Below, in pieces: positions 1 to 7,264 of a stretch of DNA of 23,664 nt. The position numbers and the translations under genes are program-made. The stretch's first letter is position 1, and every line of letters begins with the position of its first letter. The notes beneath the pieces are model-generated. The model searched no databases, was not told where the DNA came from, and saw only the letters and a program-made list of their open reading frames with translations. Origin of the DNA: a virus; IMG/VR virus record IMGVR_UViG_3300028837_000441, positions 1 to 23,664 of that record, one strand, 5' to 3'.

Positions 1-1
1 C

Positions 2-361
2 GCGTACATCGTCAACGAGGGGCATGGACTCTGGTGCGCCCAGGTCCGGCGGCTGCTTGGCCTGCTGGAACGATTGCCCTCTCATGTGGTCTTCATCTTC
101 ACCACTACGTCAGCCGGACAGAAGGATCTTTTCGGCAAACAGATCGACGCAGGGGCCTTGTTGAGCCGCTGCATTACCCTTGAGCTGACAACCGAGGGAG
201 TCAGGCCATTGTTTTCGAGACGGTGCCAAGAGATCGCCGCGGTAGAGGGACTCGACGGCAAGCCACTGTCTGCCTACAAGGAGCTGGCCGAGCGATGTGA
301 GGATGATTTGCGGGCCATGCTCCAGGCCGTGGCGGCGGGGGAGATGCTCAGAGATCAATAA
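2..361 (+). CDS. Clamp-loader-like AAA+ ATPase, C-terminal part (5' truncated)
   Basis: The reading frame is open from the window edge, so only the last 119 residues are seen. The visible part begins AYIVNEGHGL, which matches the Walker B region of DnaX-type clamp loaders (usually a D-E-x-H version), followed by a FIFTTT strand and an ALLSRC segment like the arginine-finger/sensor region of gamma/tau subunits. The remainder is helical and resembles the small lid domain of AAA+ proteins. The family loads the sliding clamp on DNA; here it would serve phage replication or recruit the host clamp. The Walker B aspartate appears as N, which may weaken ATP hydrolysis. Walker A lies outside the window, so another AAA+ role cannot be excluded. 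It ends 37 bases before the next gene. Confidence 0.6.
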   Translation, partial: AYIVNEGHGLWCAQVRRLLGLLERLPSHVVFIFTTTSAGQKDLFGKQIDAGALLSRCITLELTTEGVRPLFSRRCQEIAAVEGLDGKPLSAYKELAERCEDDLRAMLQAVAAGEMLRDQ

Positions 362-398
362 CAATACAGGGAGAAGTCGATAATAAAAGGAGGAAATC

Positions 399-725
399 AT
401 GAAACGTCTAGTTTTGCTACAACTCATGGTGCTGGTCTTGGCAAGCGGCTGTGCACAAACCTGTTACTATAAGCCGGGTGAAACGCTCACTCAGGCGAGG
501 AGGGACTGTCAGGAGTGCATGTACGAAGGCATGAAGGCGACAGCATCGCAGTACGATTCTTTTGCAGCGGCTTGGAACAAAGCTCAGATTGTGGATCAGT
601 GCATGAAGCTTAAAGGTTATGGCCTATACCAAATCGATGCTTCCATGCGCAATTCTGGAAAACTGGCATGGGCAAAGGTCGGTGGGTATCCCCACGCAAC
701 CTATCAAGTGGCCGGCAGGCCGTAG
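399..725 (+). CDS. Small Cys-rich lipoprotein
   Basis: The protein has 108 residues. The first 18 form a lipoprotein signal: MKR, a hydrophobic stretch, then lipobox LASGC with the acylated cysteine at residue 18. The mature part of about 91 residues carries several more cysteines (in CYYKPGETL, DCQEC and DQCMKLKGY), so disulfides or metal binding are possible. A strong GGAGG Shine-Dalgarno site lies 5 bases before the ATG. It sits between a replication gene and a homing-type endonuclease. Phage lipoproteins of this size can act in superinfection exclusion or as lysogenic-conversion genes, but I recognise no specific family and give no firm function. Confidence 0.7.
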   Translation: MKRLVLLQLMVLVLASGCAQTCYYKPGETLTQARRDCQECMYEGMKATASQYDSFAAAWNKAQIVDQCMKLKGYGLYQIDASMRNSGKLAWAKVGGYPHATYQVAGRP

Positions 726-760
726 GGCGACTATCGCCAAGAAGAATGGGAGGTCAAGCG

Positions 761-1498
761 ATGAGTGTGATCTATGAACCGCGAGGACGGGCGAAGAATT
801 CTGCCGTACCCACGCAGGGGAACGATCTGGCGGTCGGGTTATGCGCATGTGGCTGTGGTCAGCGCACATCAATCGCGAAACGCACCGATAAGCGGTATGG
901 AATTGTTGCTGGCCAGCACTATAGATATGTCCGTGGACATCAAGCCCGCGGTGTGCCAAAAACTGAGGAACACAAACAGAAATTGGCTGAAGCTATGACC
1001 GGTAAGCCGGGCTACTGGACAGGGAAGAAAATGCCAGAAGCTGCCTGCGAGAAGATGAGTGAATCTGCTCGCAAAAAGACACTGTCGCGCGAGCACAAAG
1101 CGAAAATTGCAGCAAGCATGAAAGGACGCATTGTTTCAGAAGAGACGCGAGAGAAATTGCGCCAGCATAAGCACTCTGTTGAGGATCGCGTCAAGATGAG
1201 GGAGGCGCAGCGAGGCGATAAGGGTTCAAATTGGCAGGGCGGTGTTAGTTCGGAGATGAATCGCGCTCGTCAATCACTCAAATTCAAGTTGTGGCGAGAG
1301 GCGGTCTTCGCGCGAGATTTGCATACATGCCAGGACTGCGGGAGAACCAAAGAAGAATTGGGTGATATCATCCTTCATCCGCATCACCTCAAGAGCTTCA
1401 CAAAATACCCTGCCTTGAGGTACGAGATCGCAAATGGAATAACCCTATGTTCGGTTTGTCATGCCAAGAGGCATCATCGACGGAGGTTTCCAAAATGA
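761..1498 (+). CDS. HNH homing-type endonuclease with NUMOD3-like motifs
   Basis: The 245-residue protein starts at the ATG at 761 because GGGAGG lies 7 bases upstream; an in-frame GTG at 668 would overlap the lipoprotein gene. Residues 28-34 (CACGCGQ) to RGH at 58-60 form a small Cys-containing module often seen before phage HNH domains. Residues 67-140 hold NUMOD3-like DNA-binding motifs (TEEHKQKLAEAMTGK, SREHKAKIAASMKGR, SEETREKLRQ). Residues 180-240 are the HNH nuclease: CxxC pairs at 190/193 and 230/233, HH at 208-209, N225 and H234. The first 11 residues (MSVIYEPRGRA) resemble the start of the radical SAM protein downstream rather than an endonuclease. The gene looks more AT-rich than its neighbours, which fits a mobile element. 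Its TGA overlaps the next ATG. Confidence 0.85.
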   Translation: MSVIYEPRGRAKNSAVPTQGNDLAVGLCACGCGQRTSIAKRTDKRYGIVAGQHYRYVRGHQARGVPKTEEHKQKLAEAMTGKPGYWTGKKMPEAACEKMSESARKKTLSREHKAKIAASMKGRIVSEETREKLRQHKHSVEDRVKMREAQRGDKGSNWQGGVSSEMNRARQSLKFKLWREAVFARDLHTCQDCGRTKEELGDIILHPHHLKSFTKYPALRYEIANGITLCSVCHAKRHHRRRFPK

Positions 1499-2379
1499 GG
1501 ATAGTCTACAAGCCTTGCGGACGCGCCCTTGAGTATTCCTTGCTCGCCCTGAATGCGTGGGGTCGTAGTTTTTGTGGACATGCGTGCTCCTATTGCTATT
1601 GCCCTCGAATGTTCAGGATGAGTAGGGCGCAATGGGAGCAGCAACCTTTTCGGCCCCGCAAGGATCTACTGCGGTTGCTTCGTTTAGACTGTAAAGAACT
1701 ATGTGGCACTAACATACGGGTACTTTGCTGCTTTGCCGGCGACTTATACAGCCCAGAGGCGGTCAACTCCGGACTGAGTCGTAAGATACTGGAGATCCTG
1801 CGAGAGCACGACATCCCGTTTCAAGTGTTGACCAAGGGCGGTATGCGCGCCGTCGGGGACTTCGATCTGTACGGCCCTCATGACGCGTTTGCCACTACAA
1901 TGACGTTCATCAAGTGGCGCGATAGCGCAGAAGCGGAGCCCCAAGCCGCCCCGCCCATACATCGCATTGGGTCCCTCGTGCAAGCTCACCAATGCTTTCG
2001 CATACAAACATGGGTGAGCCTGGAGCCTGTTCTCGATCCCGAACAATCACTCAAGATCATCGAAGAAACCTGGAATTTCGTTGACCTCTACAAGATCGGC
2101 AAGCTTAATCACGACAAACAGCGGGAAGACCGCATCGACTGGCGGGCGTTCGGCATGGAGGCCATCGCGCTGTGCGAGAAGTACGGGAGGCGCTACTACA
2201 TCAAGAGCGACCTCGCAGGGTATCTCAAAGGGGTTCGGTTCACGAATACCGATACGCGGACGGTGGACCGGCCGGATCGCTCGGCGGCGGGCGGTGCGGG
2301 GGCACCGAAAGAGCGGCACCACAAACCAGCGGTCAGCGACAATGAACCATCGCTGTTCAATGAGGAGAACATACCATGA
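1495..2379 (+). CDS. Radical SAM protein (SPL-like, phage type)
   Basis: The 294-residue protein starts at the ATG at 1495, which overlaps the HNH stop (ATGA) and is preceded by GGAGG. Cysteines 27, 31 and 34 form the CxxxCxxC motif that holds the 4Fe-4S cluster of radical SAM enzymes, inside FCGHACSYCYCP. The sequence before it (VYKPCGRALEYSLLALN) and later segments (VLTKGG, WVSLEPVLDP) fit the group of phage and bacterial proteins related to spore photoproduct lyase. The family cleaves S-adenosylmethionine to a 5'-deoxyadenosyl radical; the substrate here is unknown, with DNA or a modified base plausible from the neighbours. The C-terminus carries PSLF, which loosely resembles a sliding-clamp-binding motif. 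It overlaps the ASCH gene by 4 bases. Confidence 0.8.
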   Translation: MRIVYKPCGRALEYSLLALNAWGRSFCGHACSYCYCPRMFRMSRAQWEQQPFRPRKDLLRLLRLDCKELCGTNIRVLCCFAGDLYSPEAVNSGLSRKILEILREHDIPFQVLTKGGMRAVGDFDLYGPHDAFATTMTFIKWRDSAEAEPQAAPPIHRIGSLVQAHQCFRIQTWVSLEPVLDPEQSLKIIEETWNFVDLYKIGKLNHDKQREDRIDWRAFGMEAIALCEKYGRRYYIKSDLAGYLKGVRFTNTDTRTVDRPDRSAAGGAGAPKERHHKPAVSDNEPSLFNEENIP

Positions 2380-2759
2380 GAGCCTTATCCATTCGCCAGC
2401 CCTGGGCGTGGCTAATCCTGCACGCCGGCAAGGACGTCGAGAACCGCACGTGGCGGACATCCTACCGGGGCCCGATCCTGATACATGCAGCCCAAAAAGG
2501 GGATTCGGAACAGTGGTATCACCTATGGCATACGCGTGTAAATTGGAATCTGCCCCCACTGGCCGAAATGGGTCTCGGCGGCTTCGTGGGCACGGCCACA
2601 ATCGTCGATTGCGTGACGGACTCCGAGAGTGTCTGGTTCGACGGCGCCTACGGTTTCGTGCTGGCAGACGTCAAGCCGTTGCCGAAGTTCATCCCCTATC
2701 GGGGGCGGCTCGGCTTGTTTAATGTGGACGACTCGGTAATTCTCCCGCTTGACAGATAA
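2376..2759 (+). CDS. ASCH-domain protein
   Basis: The 127-residue protein consists almost wholly of an ASCH domain: the N-terminal SIRQPWAWLILHAGKDVENR block, where the family has its conserved QP.a..i..G.K..E.R pattern, then WRTSYRGPILIHAA and the GxVG-like strand GGFVGTATIVDC. ASCH domains share the PUA-like fold and bind RNA or modified nucleotides; the bacterial member YqfB hydrolyses N4-acetylcytidine. The ATGA overlap with the radical SAM gene points to coupled translation and a linked role. I infer a reader, or an enzyme acting on a nucleotide, in a modification pathway. No transmembrane or secretion signal is present, so it should be cytoplasmic. Confidence 0.8.
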   Translation: MRALSIRQPWAWLILHAGKDVENRTWRTSYRGPILIHAAQKGDSEQWYHLWHTRVNWNLPPLAEMGLGGFVGTATIVDCVTDSESVWFDGAYGFVLADVKPLPKFIPYRGRLGLFNVDDSVILPLDR

Positions 2760-2789
2760 CTCTATGTGCTGGTATTTAGGGGCAAGAGC

Positions 2790-3191
2790 ATGAGAAATAG
2801 ACGAACAGATGAACAGAAACCAACGGCGTTCAACATCGGCTACCAGGGCCGAACCGTGGACGATTTGGTCCAAGCCCTCAAGAGCAACGGGGTAACGGTA
2901 CTCATAGACCTGCGGGAAAGGCCAAGGAGCCGGGTCCCCGGTTTCGGGGGCTGGCAGCTCGCCGCGAGCCTGGAAGCTGAGGGTATTGGGTACTGCGCAA
3001 TGGGTCAAACGCTTGGGGGCTTCACTTGTACGCCCCAGATGTGGTGTGAGGGCTGCGTGGTTGTAGCCGAGATGGTGGGTCACGAAACGGTGTGCTTGAT
3101 GTGCATGGAGCGCGACGCGAGCCAATGCCACCGGACCCAAATCGCTGAAATACTGACGGCCGAACACGGAATAACGAGCATCAACCTCTGA
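2790..3191 (+). CDS. DUF488 family protein
   Basis: I chose the ATG at 2790 (133 residues) because AGGGGC lies 6 bases upstream; a GTG at 2766 would add 8 residues without a clear ribosome site. The protein opens with FNIGYQGRTVDDLVQAL and LIDLRERPRSR, and ends with CLMCMERDASQCHR, the typical DUF488 signature in which an arginine-rich loop and a C..E....CHR block come together. The biochemical role of DUF488 is not established; conserved Cys, His and Arg suggest an enzymatic or nucleotide-binding site. It is rich in cysteine. It lies in a tight cluster with the ASCH and methyltransferase-like genes, which suggests a shared pathway. Confidence 0.8.
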   Translation: MRNRRTDEQKPTAFNIGYQGRTVDDLVQALKSNGVTVLIDLRERPRSRVPGFGGWQLAASLEAEGIGYCAMGQTLGGFTCTPQMWCEGCVVVAEMVGHETVCLMCMERDASQCHRTQIAEILTAEHGITSINL

Positions 3192-3203
3192 GGAAACTAG
3201 CTC

Positions 3204-4517
3204 ATGTTTACCGGCTCTGTATGCAGCCAGGTAAGGGAATGGTTCAAGGCCAATGCCAGCGCCTTTGCCGGTAAGCGCATCCTCTCAGGCTGCTGGGGGA
3301 ACTTCACGATAGAGACCGTCCTCTCGCAGGCGGCCGAGCGGCCGGCCGAGATCGTATCAAGCGACGTGTCGCTCTACAGCTCAGCCCTGGGCATCTACTT
3401 CACAGAGGGCCCACCGCTGAAAGTCACGCCTCGCAGCGACGAATGGGACTGGACCAGGCGGTACCTCTCCGACGCCGAAGCGCTTGCCGGGACGATGATC
3501 GTGTTCCTGGAGGCGGCGCCCTACAGCAGCGGACGGACGGCCTATCACCGGCGCATGCTGGGTCATTACCTGGGGGGGTTTGCAGCCATGCACGAGCAGG
3601 CGGTCAAGCGACTGCGGGTCCGCAAGCAGATTCTCGAGATCGCTCGCTACGAAGCCTGCGATGTGCGTGCGTTTGTGGCCGAGCGAGAAGACGGTGATAT
3701 CTTTTTGAGCTTCATGCCCACCTACGCCGGGGGGTACGAGCGACTGTACAAGTTCGTCGATGCCGTATTTGATTGGGACGGCCGGCCCCAGTACGAAGTC
3801 CTCGACGCCAAGAAGAAGGCCTCGCTACTGGAAGATATCAGGCAGGTCGGCCGGTACGTGCACGTAGACGATATGCGGCGAGACGGGATGGGCGTAGTGG
3901 CGATCATAGAGGGGGGCCGGGGCAGACCAGTCTACGTGCACAGCAACTTAGGCGAGGTGCAGGCCGAGGCATACCGGCGAAGTCGCACGGTCCATACCAA
4001 GCCGGACATCGCAATCCTGGGCCCGGAAGAGAGGATCGAATCGACCGAGATCACCTTCGTGATGCTGACGGCAAATGAGTTTGCGTGGGTTCGCGACCAG
4101 CATCTCAATCCGAAGATCATACCGGCGGATCCCTCATGGCGCTTCGGGGTCTGCGTGAGAGGGGTGCTGATAGGGGTGCTGGGCTGGGCCCGCGACAAGG
4201 GGGGCGTGGAATACTACCTGATGTGTGATCTGGCGGTGAAGAGCCAGGTCTACGCGAGACTGAGCAAACTGATCTGCCTGGTGGCCAACACGCGCGAGAT
4301 GCACAAAGTCCTACGACAGCAGACTGGACGGCTTTGGCACACCTTTTCGACCACAGCCTTTACTGACAAGCCAGTATCCATGAAATATCGAGGGGTGCTC
4401 AAATTGCGCAGGCGCAATCAAAAAGAGGGAACCCTCACCTATGAAGGCGATTACTCAGGCACATTGAACAAGGCGGTAAAGAGATGGCGGAAACTGGAGA
4501 AGATCAGGCAGGGCTAA
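3204..4517 (+). CDS. Putative antirestriction methyltransferase-like protein with possible Mom-like C-terminus
   Basis: The 437-residue protein starts at ATG 3204 with GAGG about 10 bases before it. Residues 24-63 look like a Rossmann SAM-binding region: RILSGCWGNFTIE, then SSDVSLYSSALG. Residues 169-179 (SFMPTYAGGYE) occupy the place of the catalytic S/D-PP-Y-like motif of amino-methyltransferases, but the first proline is replaced by M. The C-terminal part, about 275-437, holds ARLSKLICLVANTREMHKVL and TAFTDKPVSMKYRGVLKL, resembling the region of phage proteins compared with the Mu Mom DNA-modifying protein. I infer covalent modification of adenine in phage DNA to evade host restriction. 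The next gene, a ParB-fold protein, overlaps by 34 bases. The family call rests on pattern memory, so substrate and chemistry are uncertain. Confidence 0.55.
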   Translation: MFTGSVCSQVREWFKANASAFAGKRILSGCWGNFTIETVLSQAAERPAEIVSSDVSLYSSALGIYFTEGPPLKVTPRSDEWDWTRRYLSDAEALAGTMIVFLEAAPYSSGRTAYHRRMLGHYLGGFAAMHEQAVKRLRVRKQILEIARYEACDVRAFVAEREDGDIFLSFMPTYAGGYERLYKFVDAVFDWDGRPQYEVLDAKKKASLLEDIRQVGRYVHVDDMRRDGMGVVAIIEGGRGRPVYVHSNLGEVQAEAYRRSRTVHTKPDIAILGPEERIESTEITFVMLTANEFAWVRDQHLNPKIIPADPSWRFGVCVRGVLIGVLGWARDKGGVEYYLMCDLAVKSQVYARLSKLICLVANTREMHKVLRQQTGRLWHTFSTTAFTDKPVSMKYRGVLKLRRRNQKEGTLTYEGDYSGTLNKAVKRWRKLEKIRQG

Positions 4518-5233
4518 AGACCGAGCTGCGGACCGTGGACCCTGGAGAGGTGGAGCTGCTGGAGGTGAACGCCCGCTTCATGAGTCCCGAAACCTACCAG
4601 CGGCTCGTGAAGAACATCCAGCGCGACGGACAATTAACCAGCGTTCCGCTGTGCTATCAGACGCCCAAAGGGAAGCTGCGCTGCATCTGGGGCAATCACC
4701 GCACCAAAGCGGCCGTGGATGCGGGACTCACAGAGATTACCGTGCAGGTCGTTACCACGCCGATCAGCAACGATCGGTTCATCGCCATGCAGTTGAGCCA
4801 CAACGCGCTGGCCGGGGAGGACAACCAGGAAATCCTGGGGCTGTTATGGCATAAGATGCACGATGCCGACATGAAGGCCTACAGCGGCCTCGATAAGGCG
4901 GCGATCCAGCCCCTCGATCAACCCACTATTCCACCCATAGATGCGCGACTGGACTTTGAGCAGGTGACGGTACTGTTCGTGGGTACCGAGAAGGAGGAGG
5001 TGGCCAAGGTGGCGAAAGAGGCCCGGCAACGGGGTATCTTGAACGGGGAGGTGTGGGTCGAGCAGATTGGCAGCTACGAGGAGGTCAGCCGGGCGTTGGG
5101 GGCGGTATGCGAGGCGGAGGGGGTACACAACTTCGCCACCGCATTGCTGTGCATGGCCCGGTACGCCGAGCAGTTCATGGGATCGCAGGTTGCGGGTGAA
5201 GTGACACCGGAGACACGCTCAATGTCCAGTTGA
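4484..5233 (+). CDS. ParB/sulfiredoxin-fold protein
   Basis: The 249-residue protein has a ParB N-terminal-like domain at about residues 15-110: LRTVDPGEVELLEVNARFM, a helix ending NIQRDGQL, and the nucleotide-site motif GNHRTKAA at 70-77, equivalent to the G.hR..A box of ParB/Srx proteins. Residues 150-230 form a second alpha/beta part (VTVLFVGTEKEEVAKVAKEA) that I do not recognise. ParB-fold domains bind CTP or ATP and occur as partition proteins, nucleases and partners of DNA-modification enzymes. No helix-turn-helix follows the fold and no ParA is near, so plasmid-type partition is unlikely. The 34-base overlap with the methyltransferase-like gene suggests they act together. Its last 14 codons overlap a tRNA-like structure. 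Confidence 0.75.
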   Translation: MAETGEDQAGLKTELRTVDPGEVELLEVNARFMSPETYQRLVKNIQRDGQLTSVPLCYQTPKGKLRCIWGNHRTKAAVDAGLTEITVQVVTTPISNDRFIAMQLSHNALAGEDNQEILGLLWHKMHDADMKAYSGLDKAAIQPLDQPTIPPIDARLDFEQVTVLFVGTEKEEVAKVAKEARQRGILNGEVWVEQIGSYEEVSRALGAVCEAEGVHNFATALLCMARYAEQFMGSQVAGEVTPETRSMSS

Positions 5234-5262
5234 GAGAGGCGGTTCGACTCCGTATACCCGCT
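5192..5262 (+). tRNA. tRNA-Gly(TCC)-like cloverleaf, non-canonical
   Basis: The 71 bases fold as a cloverleaf. The acceptor stem is 7 pairs (5192-5198 with 5255-5261, one GU). The D arm has 3 pairs and GG at positions 18-19. The anticodon stem is a perfect 5 pairs (CTCAA/TTGAG) with a 7-base loop TGTCCAG that places TCC at 34-36. The T loop is TTCGACT on a weaker stem. The unpaired base after the acceptor stem is T, as in bacterial tRNA-Gly, and the GCGGG acceptor start is Gly-like. Departures: G at 33 instead of T, A at 8, C at 14, a 3-base variable loop, no encoded CCA. It may be a decayed tRNA, a tRNA mimic or chance; it overlaps the ParB gene end. Confidence 0.4.
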
Positions 5263-5268
5263 TATCGG

Positions 5269-5299
5269 GGGCCGATCATGAGCAGGATCGGCCCTTCTT
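5269..5299 (+). terminator. Hairpin terminator after ParB / tRNA-like element
   Basis: A perfect 9-base-pair stem (GGGCCGATC with GATCGGCCC) closes an 8-base loop and is followed by a short T-rich run TTCTT. It would end the early-gene transcript just before the terminase genes. The T tract is short, so termination may be partial. Confidence 0.55.
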
Positions 5300-5324
5300 G
5301 ACTTAGAAAAACGAAGGCCCAGGG

Positions 5325-5882
5325 ATGGGAAGACCGACTCTCACACCGGAAATTGCGACTGCCCTGGAGAGTTATTGGGAGATTTCTGGCGATACACTCT
5401 CCGACGAGCAGATTTGCGAGCGGGTCATCGTTAAGCGCACGCGCGCAGAGAAAACGTACAAAGAGCACGTAAGATTCGCCCAGCTAAGGGGTTGGCTCCA
5501 GAGGAATACGAAGGTCACACGGGAGAGCGGGATCTGTGAGGGGCTGCGCGATATACGTGCGCGCGCCAAGGCCAAGACCAAGGCGGGGTATTTACAGCGG
5601 ATTGTGTCGATCGTAATGGAGGCCCACGTCGCGGCGCAGGACGCCTTCACCAGGGCCAGGGCAGCCAAAGGGACCCCGCACGATTTTGCCGCGGCGGCCA
5701 AGCTGTTGGATCTCGCCGGCAAGTACACGGCGTGGCTGGCTGAGCGGCAGTTCCCGCTGGACTTCCATCCACAGCGGCTCCAGCCCAAGACCCAGGACGA
5801 ACAATCCGCGATGGACAGGGTCCGCCAGGCGCTGGGCGAGCTTGACGCCATGCACCAGGTCGAGGAGGGCAACGATGAATGA
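5325..5882 (+). CDS. terS: Putative terminase small subunit
   Basis: The 185-residue protein lies directly upstream of the large terminase and overlaps it by 8 bases, the usual place and coupling for the small subunit. Its N-terminus (MGRPTLTPEIATALESYWEI) resembles the helix-turn-helix start of small terminases, with SDEQICERVIVK as a second helix pair, followed by an Arg/Lys-rich helix (RDIRARAKAKTKAGY) and helical segments likely to form the oligomer core. The family recognises phage DNA and regulates the large subunit during packaging. The first block could equally be a general DNA-binding fold, so the call rests mainly on context. GGCCCAGGG precedes the start at 5325. Confidence 0.6.
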   Translation: MGRPTLTPEIATALESYWEISGDTLSDEQICERVIVKRTRAEKTYKEHVRFAQLRGWLQRNTKVTRESGICEGLRDIRARAKAKTKAGYLQRIVSIVMEAHVAAQDAFTRARAAKGTPHDFAAAAKLLDLAGKYTAWLAERQFPLDFHPQRLQPKTQDEQSAMDRVRQALGELDAMHQVEEGNDE

Positions 5883-7236
5883 CCTCTGGCCAGCGCGTTG
5901 GACGGCGTGTCGCCTGGACCCTCGACAACATGCGTTCCTCCGCAGTACCGCGATGATCAACGTGGTCCCCGCTGGCCGCAGATCATGGAAGACGGAAGGT
6001 TCCAAACGACGGCTGGTGAGAAATGCCGTGACCTTCCATCGCTATCCCGATGGGCGCTTCTACGCCGGGGCCCCGACGCACCAGCAGGCCAAGGACATCT
6101 TCTGGGACGATTTGAAGGCACTGGTACCGCGTTGGGCGCTGGCCACGGGCAGTCCGAAGACCGACATCAGCGACGGCGAGTTGAAGATCCGGCTCTGGAA
6201 CGGAGCGATGATTAAAGTGGTCGGGCTCGATGTGCCCGCCCGGATCGAGGGCAAGGACTGGGATGGCGGCGTGGTGGACGAGTACGCCGACTGCAAGAAG
6301 ACCGTCCTGGAGGAGCACGTCCTGCCCATGCTGGTGCGGGGCGGGTACGTGGACGTCATCGGCGTGCCGGGGGGACGCAACCATTACTTCGAGCTGGTGG
6401 AAAAGGTCCGCGCCGGGACCATCCCTGACGCGGCGTATTTCCACTGGACGGCCCAGGAGGTCCTGCACCTCTATCTTGGGCATGAACGCGCCAACACGTT
6501 CCTGGCACAAATGCGAGAGCAGATGGACGAGCTGACGTTCGAGCAGGAGTTCAACGCCAGCTTCATCGTATTCGAGGGGCGCGTGTACTATGCGTTCCGG
6601 CGCGAACTTCACGCATCCGAACGGGTCCGCTATGACCCGACGTTGGCCCTGGTGCTGGCCTTCGACTTCAACGTCTCACCCGGCGTCTGCGTGATTATCC
6701 AGGAGCAAGAATACAGAGGCAAAAATCCCAGGATCGGGAAGGTCGTCACGGCGTGTGTGGATGAAATCTGGATCGCGCGCAACAGCAACACGAAGCGTGT
6801 CTGCCGCGAAATCGTCGAACGATACGGCAAGCACGCCGGCGAGGTGCATTGCTACGGCGACGCGACCGGCGGGGCCAGGGGGACGGCCCGCGTCGAAGGG
6901 TCCGACTGGGACTTAATCAAGGCGGCATTGCGGCCGGTATTCGGGGACCGTCTCCGCTTCGAGGTGCCCAAGGGCAACCCCTACGAGCGCGTGCGGGTCA
7001 ATGCCCTCAACGCCCGGATCGAAAACGCCGACGAAGTGGCACACCTCGTGGTGGATCCCCGCAAGTGCAGGCATACGATCATGGACTTCGAGGGGGTGCT
7101 CTGTACCAATGACGGATCCGGGTCCATCGAAAAAACGCGCGACCTCATGTTGACCCACCTGACTGACGCGATTGGCTACTACATCGCGAGAAAATATCCC
7201 CTGGTTGAGTACGAGACGATCCTACAGCAGATGTGA
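5875..7236 (+). CDS. terL: Terminase large subunit
   Basis: I start it at ATG 5875 (453 residues), which has GAGGAGGG upstream; the frame is open further back but only inside the small-subunit gene. Residues 33-40 (AGRRSWKT) are the Walker A position; it resembles the GRR-x-GKS form of phage motors but has W where G is usual. Walker B is VVDEYA with D135 and E136. The C-terminal RNase H-like nuclease shows the expected acidic residues: D264 in LAFDFN, D329 in CYGDAT and D431 in HLTDAIGYY. The protein pumps DNA into the prohead and cuts it. The length is normal for the family. It is followed by an adenine methylase 28 bases on. Confidence 0.9.
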   Translation: MNDLWPARWTACRLDPRQHAFLRSTAMINVVPAGRRSWKTEGSKRRLVRNAVTFHRYPDGRFYAGAPTHQQAKDIFWDDLKALVPRWALATGSPKTDISDGELKIRLWNGAMIKVVGLDVPARIEGKDWDGGVVDEYADCKKTVLEEHVLPMLVRGGYVDVIGVPGGRNHYFELVEKVRAGTIPDAAYFHWTAQEVLHLYLGHERANTFLAQMREQMDELTFEQEFNASFIVFEGRVYYAFRRELHASERVRYDPTLALVLAFDFNVSPGVCVIIQEQEYRGKNPRIGKVVTACVDEIWIARNSNTKRVCREIVERYGKHAGEVHCYGDATGGARGTARVEGSDWDLIKAALRPVFGDRLRFEVPKGNPYERVRVNALNARIENADEVAHLVVDPRKCRHTIMDFEGVLCTNDGSGSIEKTRDLMLTHLTDAIGYYIARKYPLVEYETILQQM

Positions 7237-7264
7237 TGTAAGGAGTTTGACGGCAGCCATTGCT

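Noticed and set aside
2047-2601. A 184-codon minus-strand frame over radical SAM and ASCH genes
   Set aside because: No domain, and both sense genes have strong motifs and coupled starts.
5238-5262. tRNA 3' end as a phage attachment site
   Set aside because: No integrase gene and no second copy of the sequence is seen in the window.
5298-5326. TTGACT as a promoter for the terminase genes
   Set aside because: No acceptable -10 box lies 16-18 bases downstream.
5692-5874. Longer terminase large subunit starting upstream
   Set aside because: The upstream part is an out-of-frame reading of the small subunit gene; ATG 5875 has a strong ribosome site.
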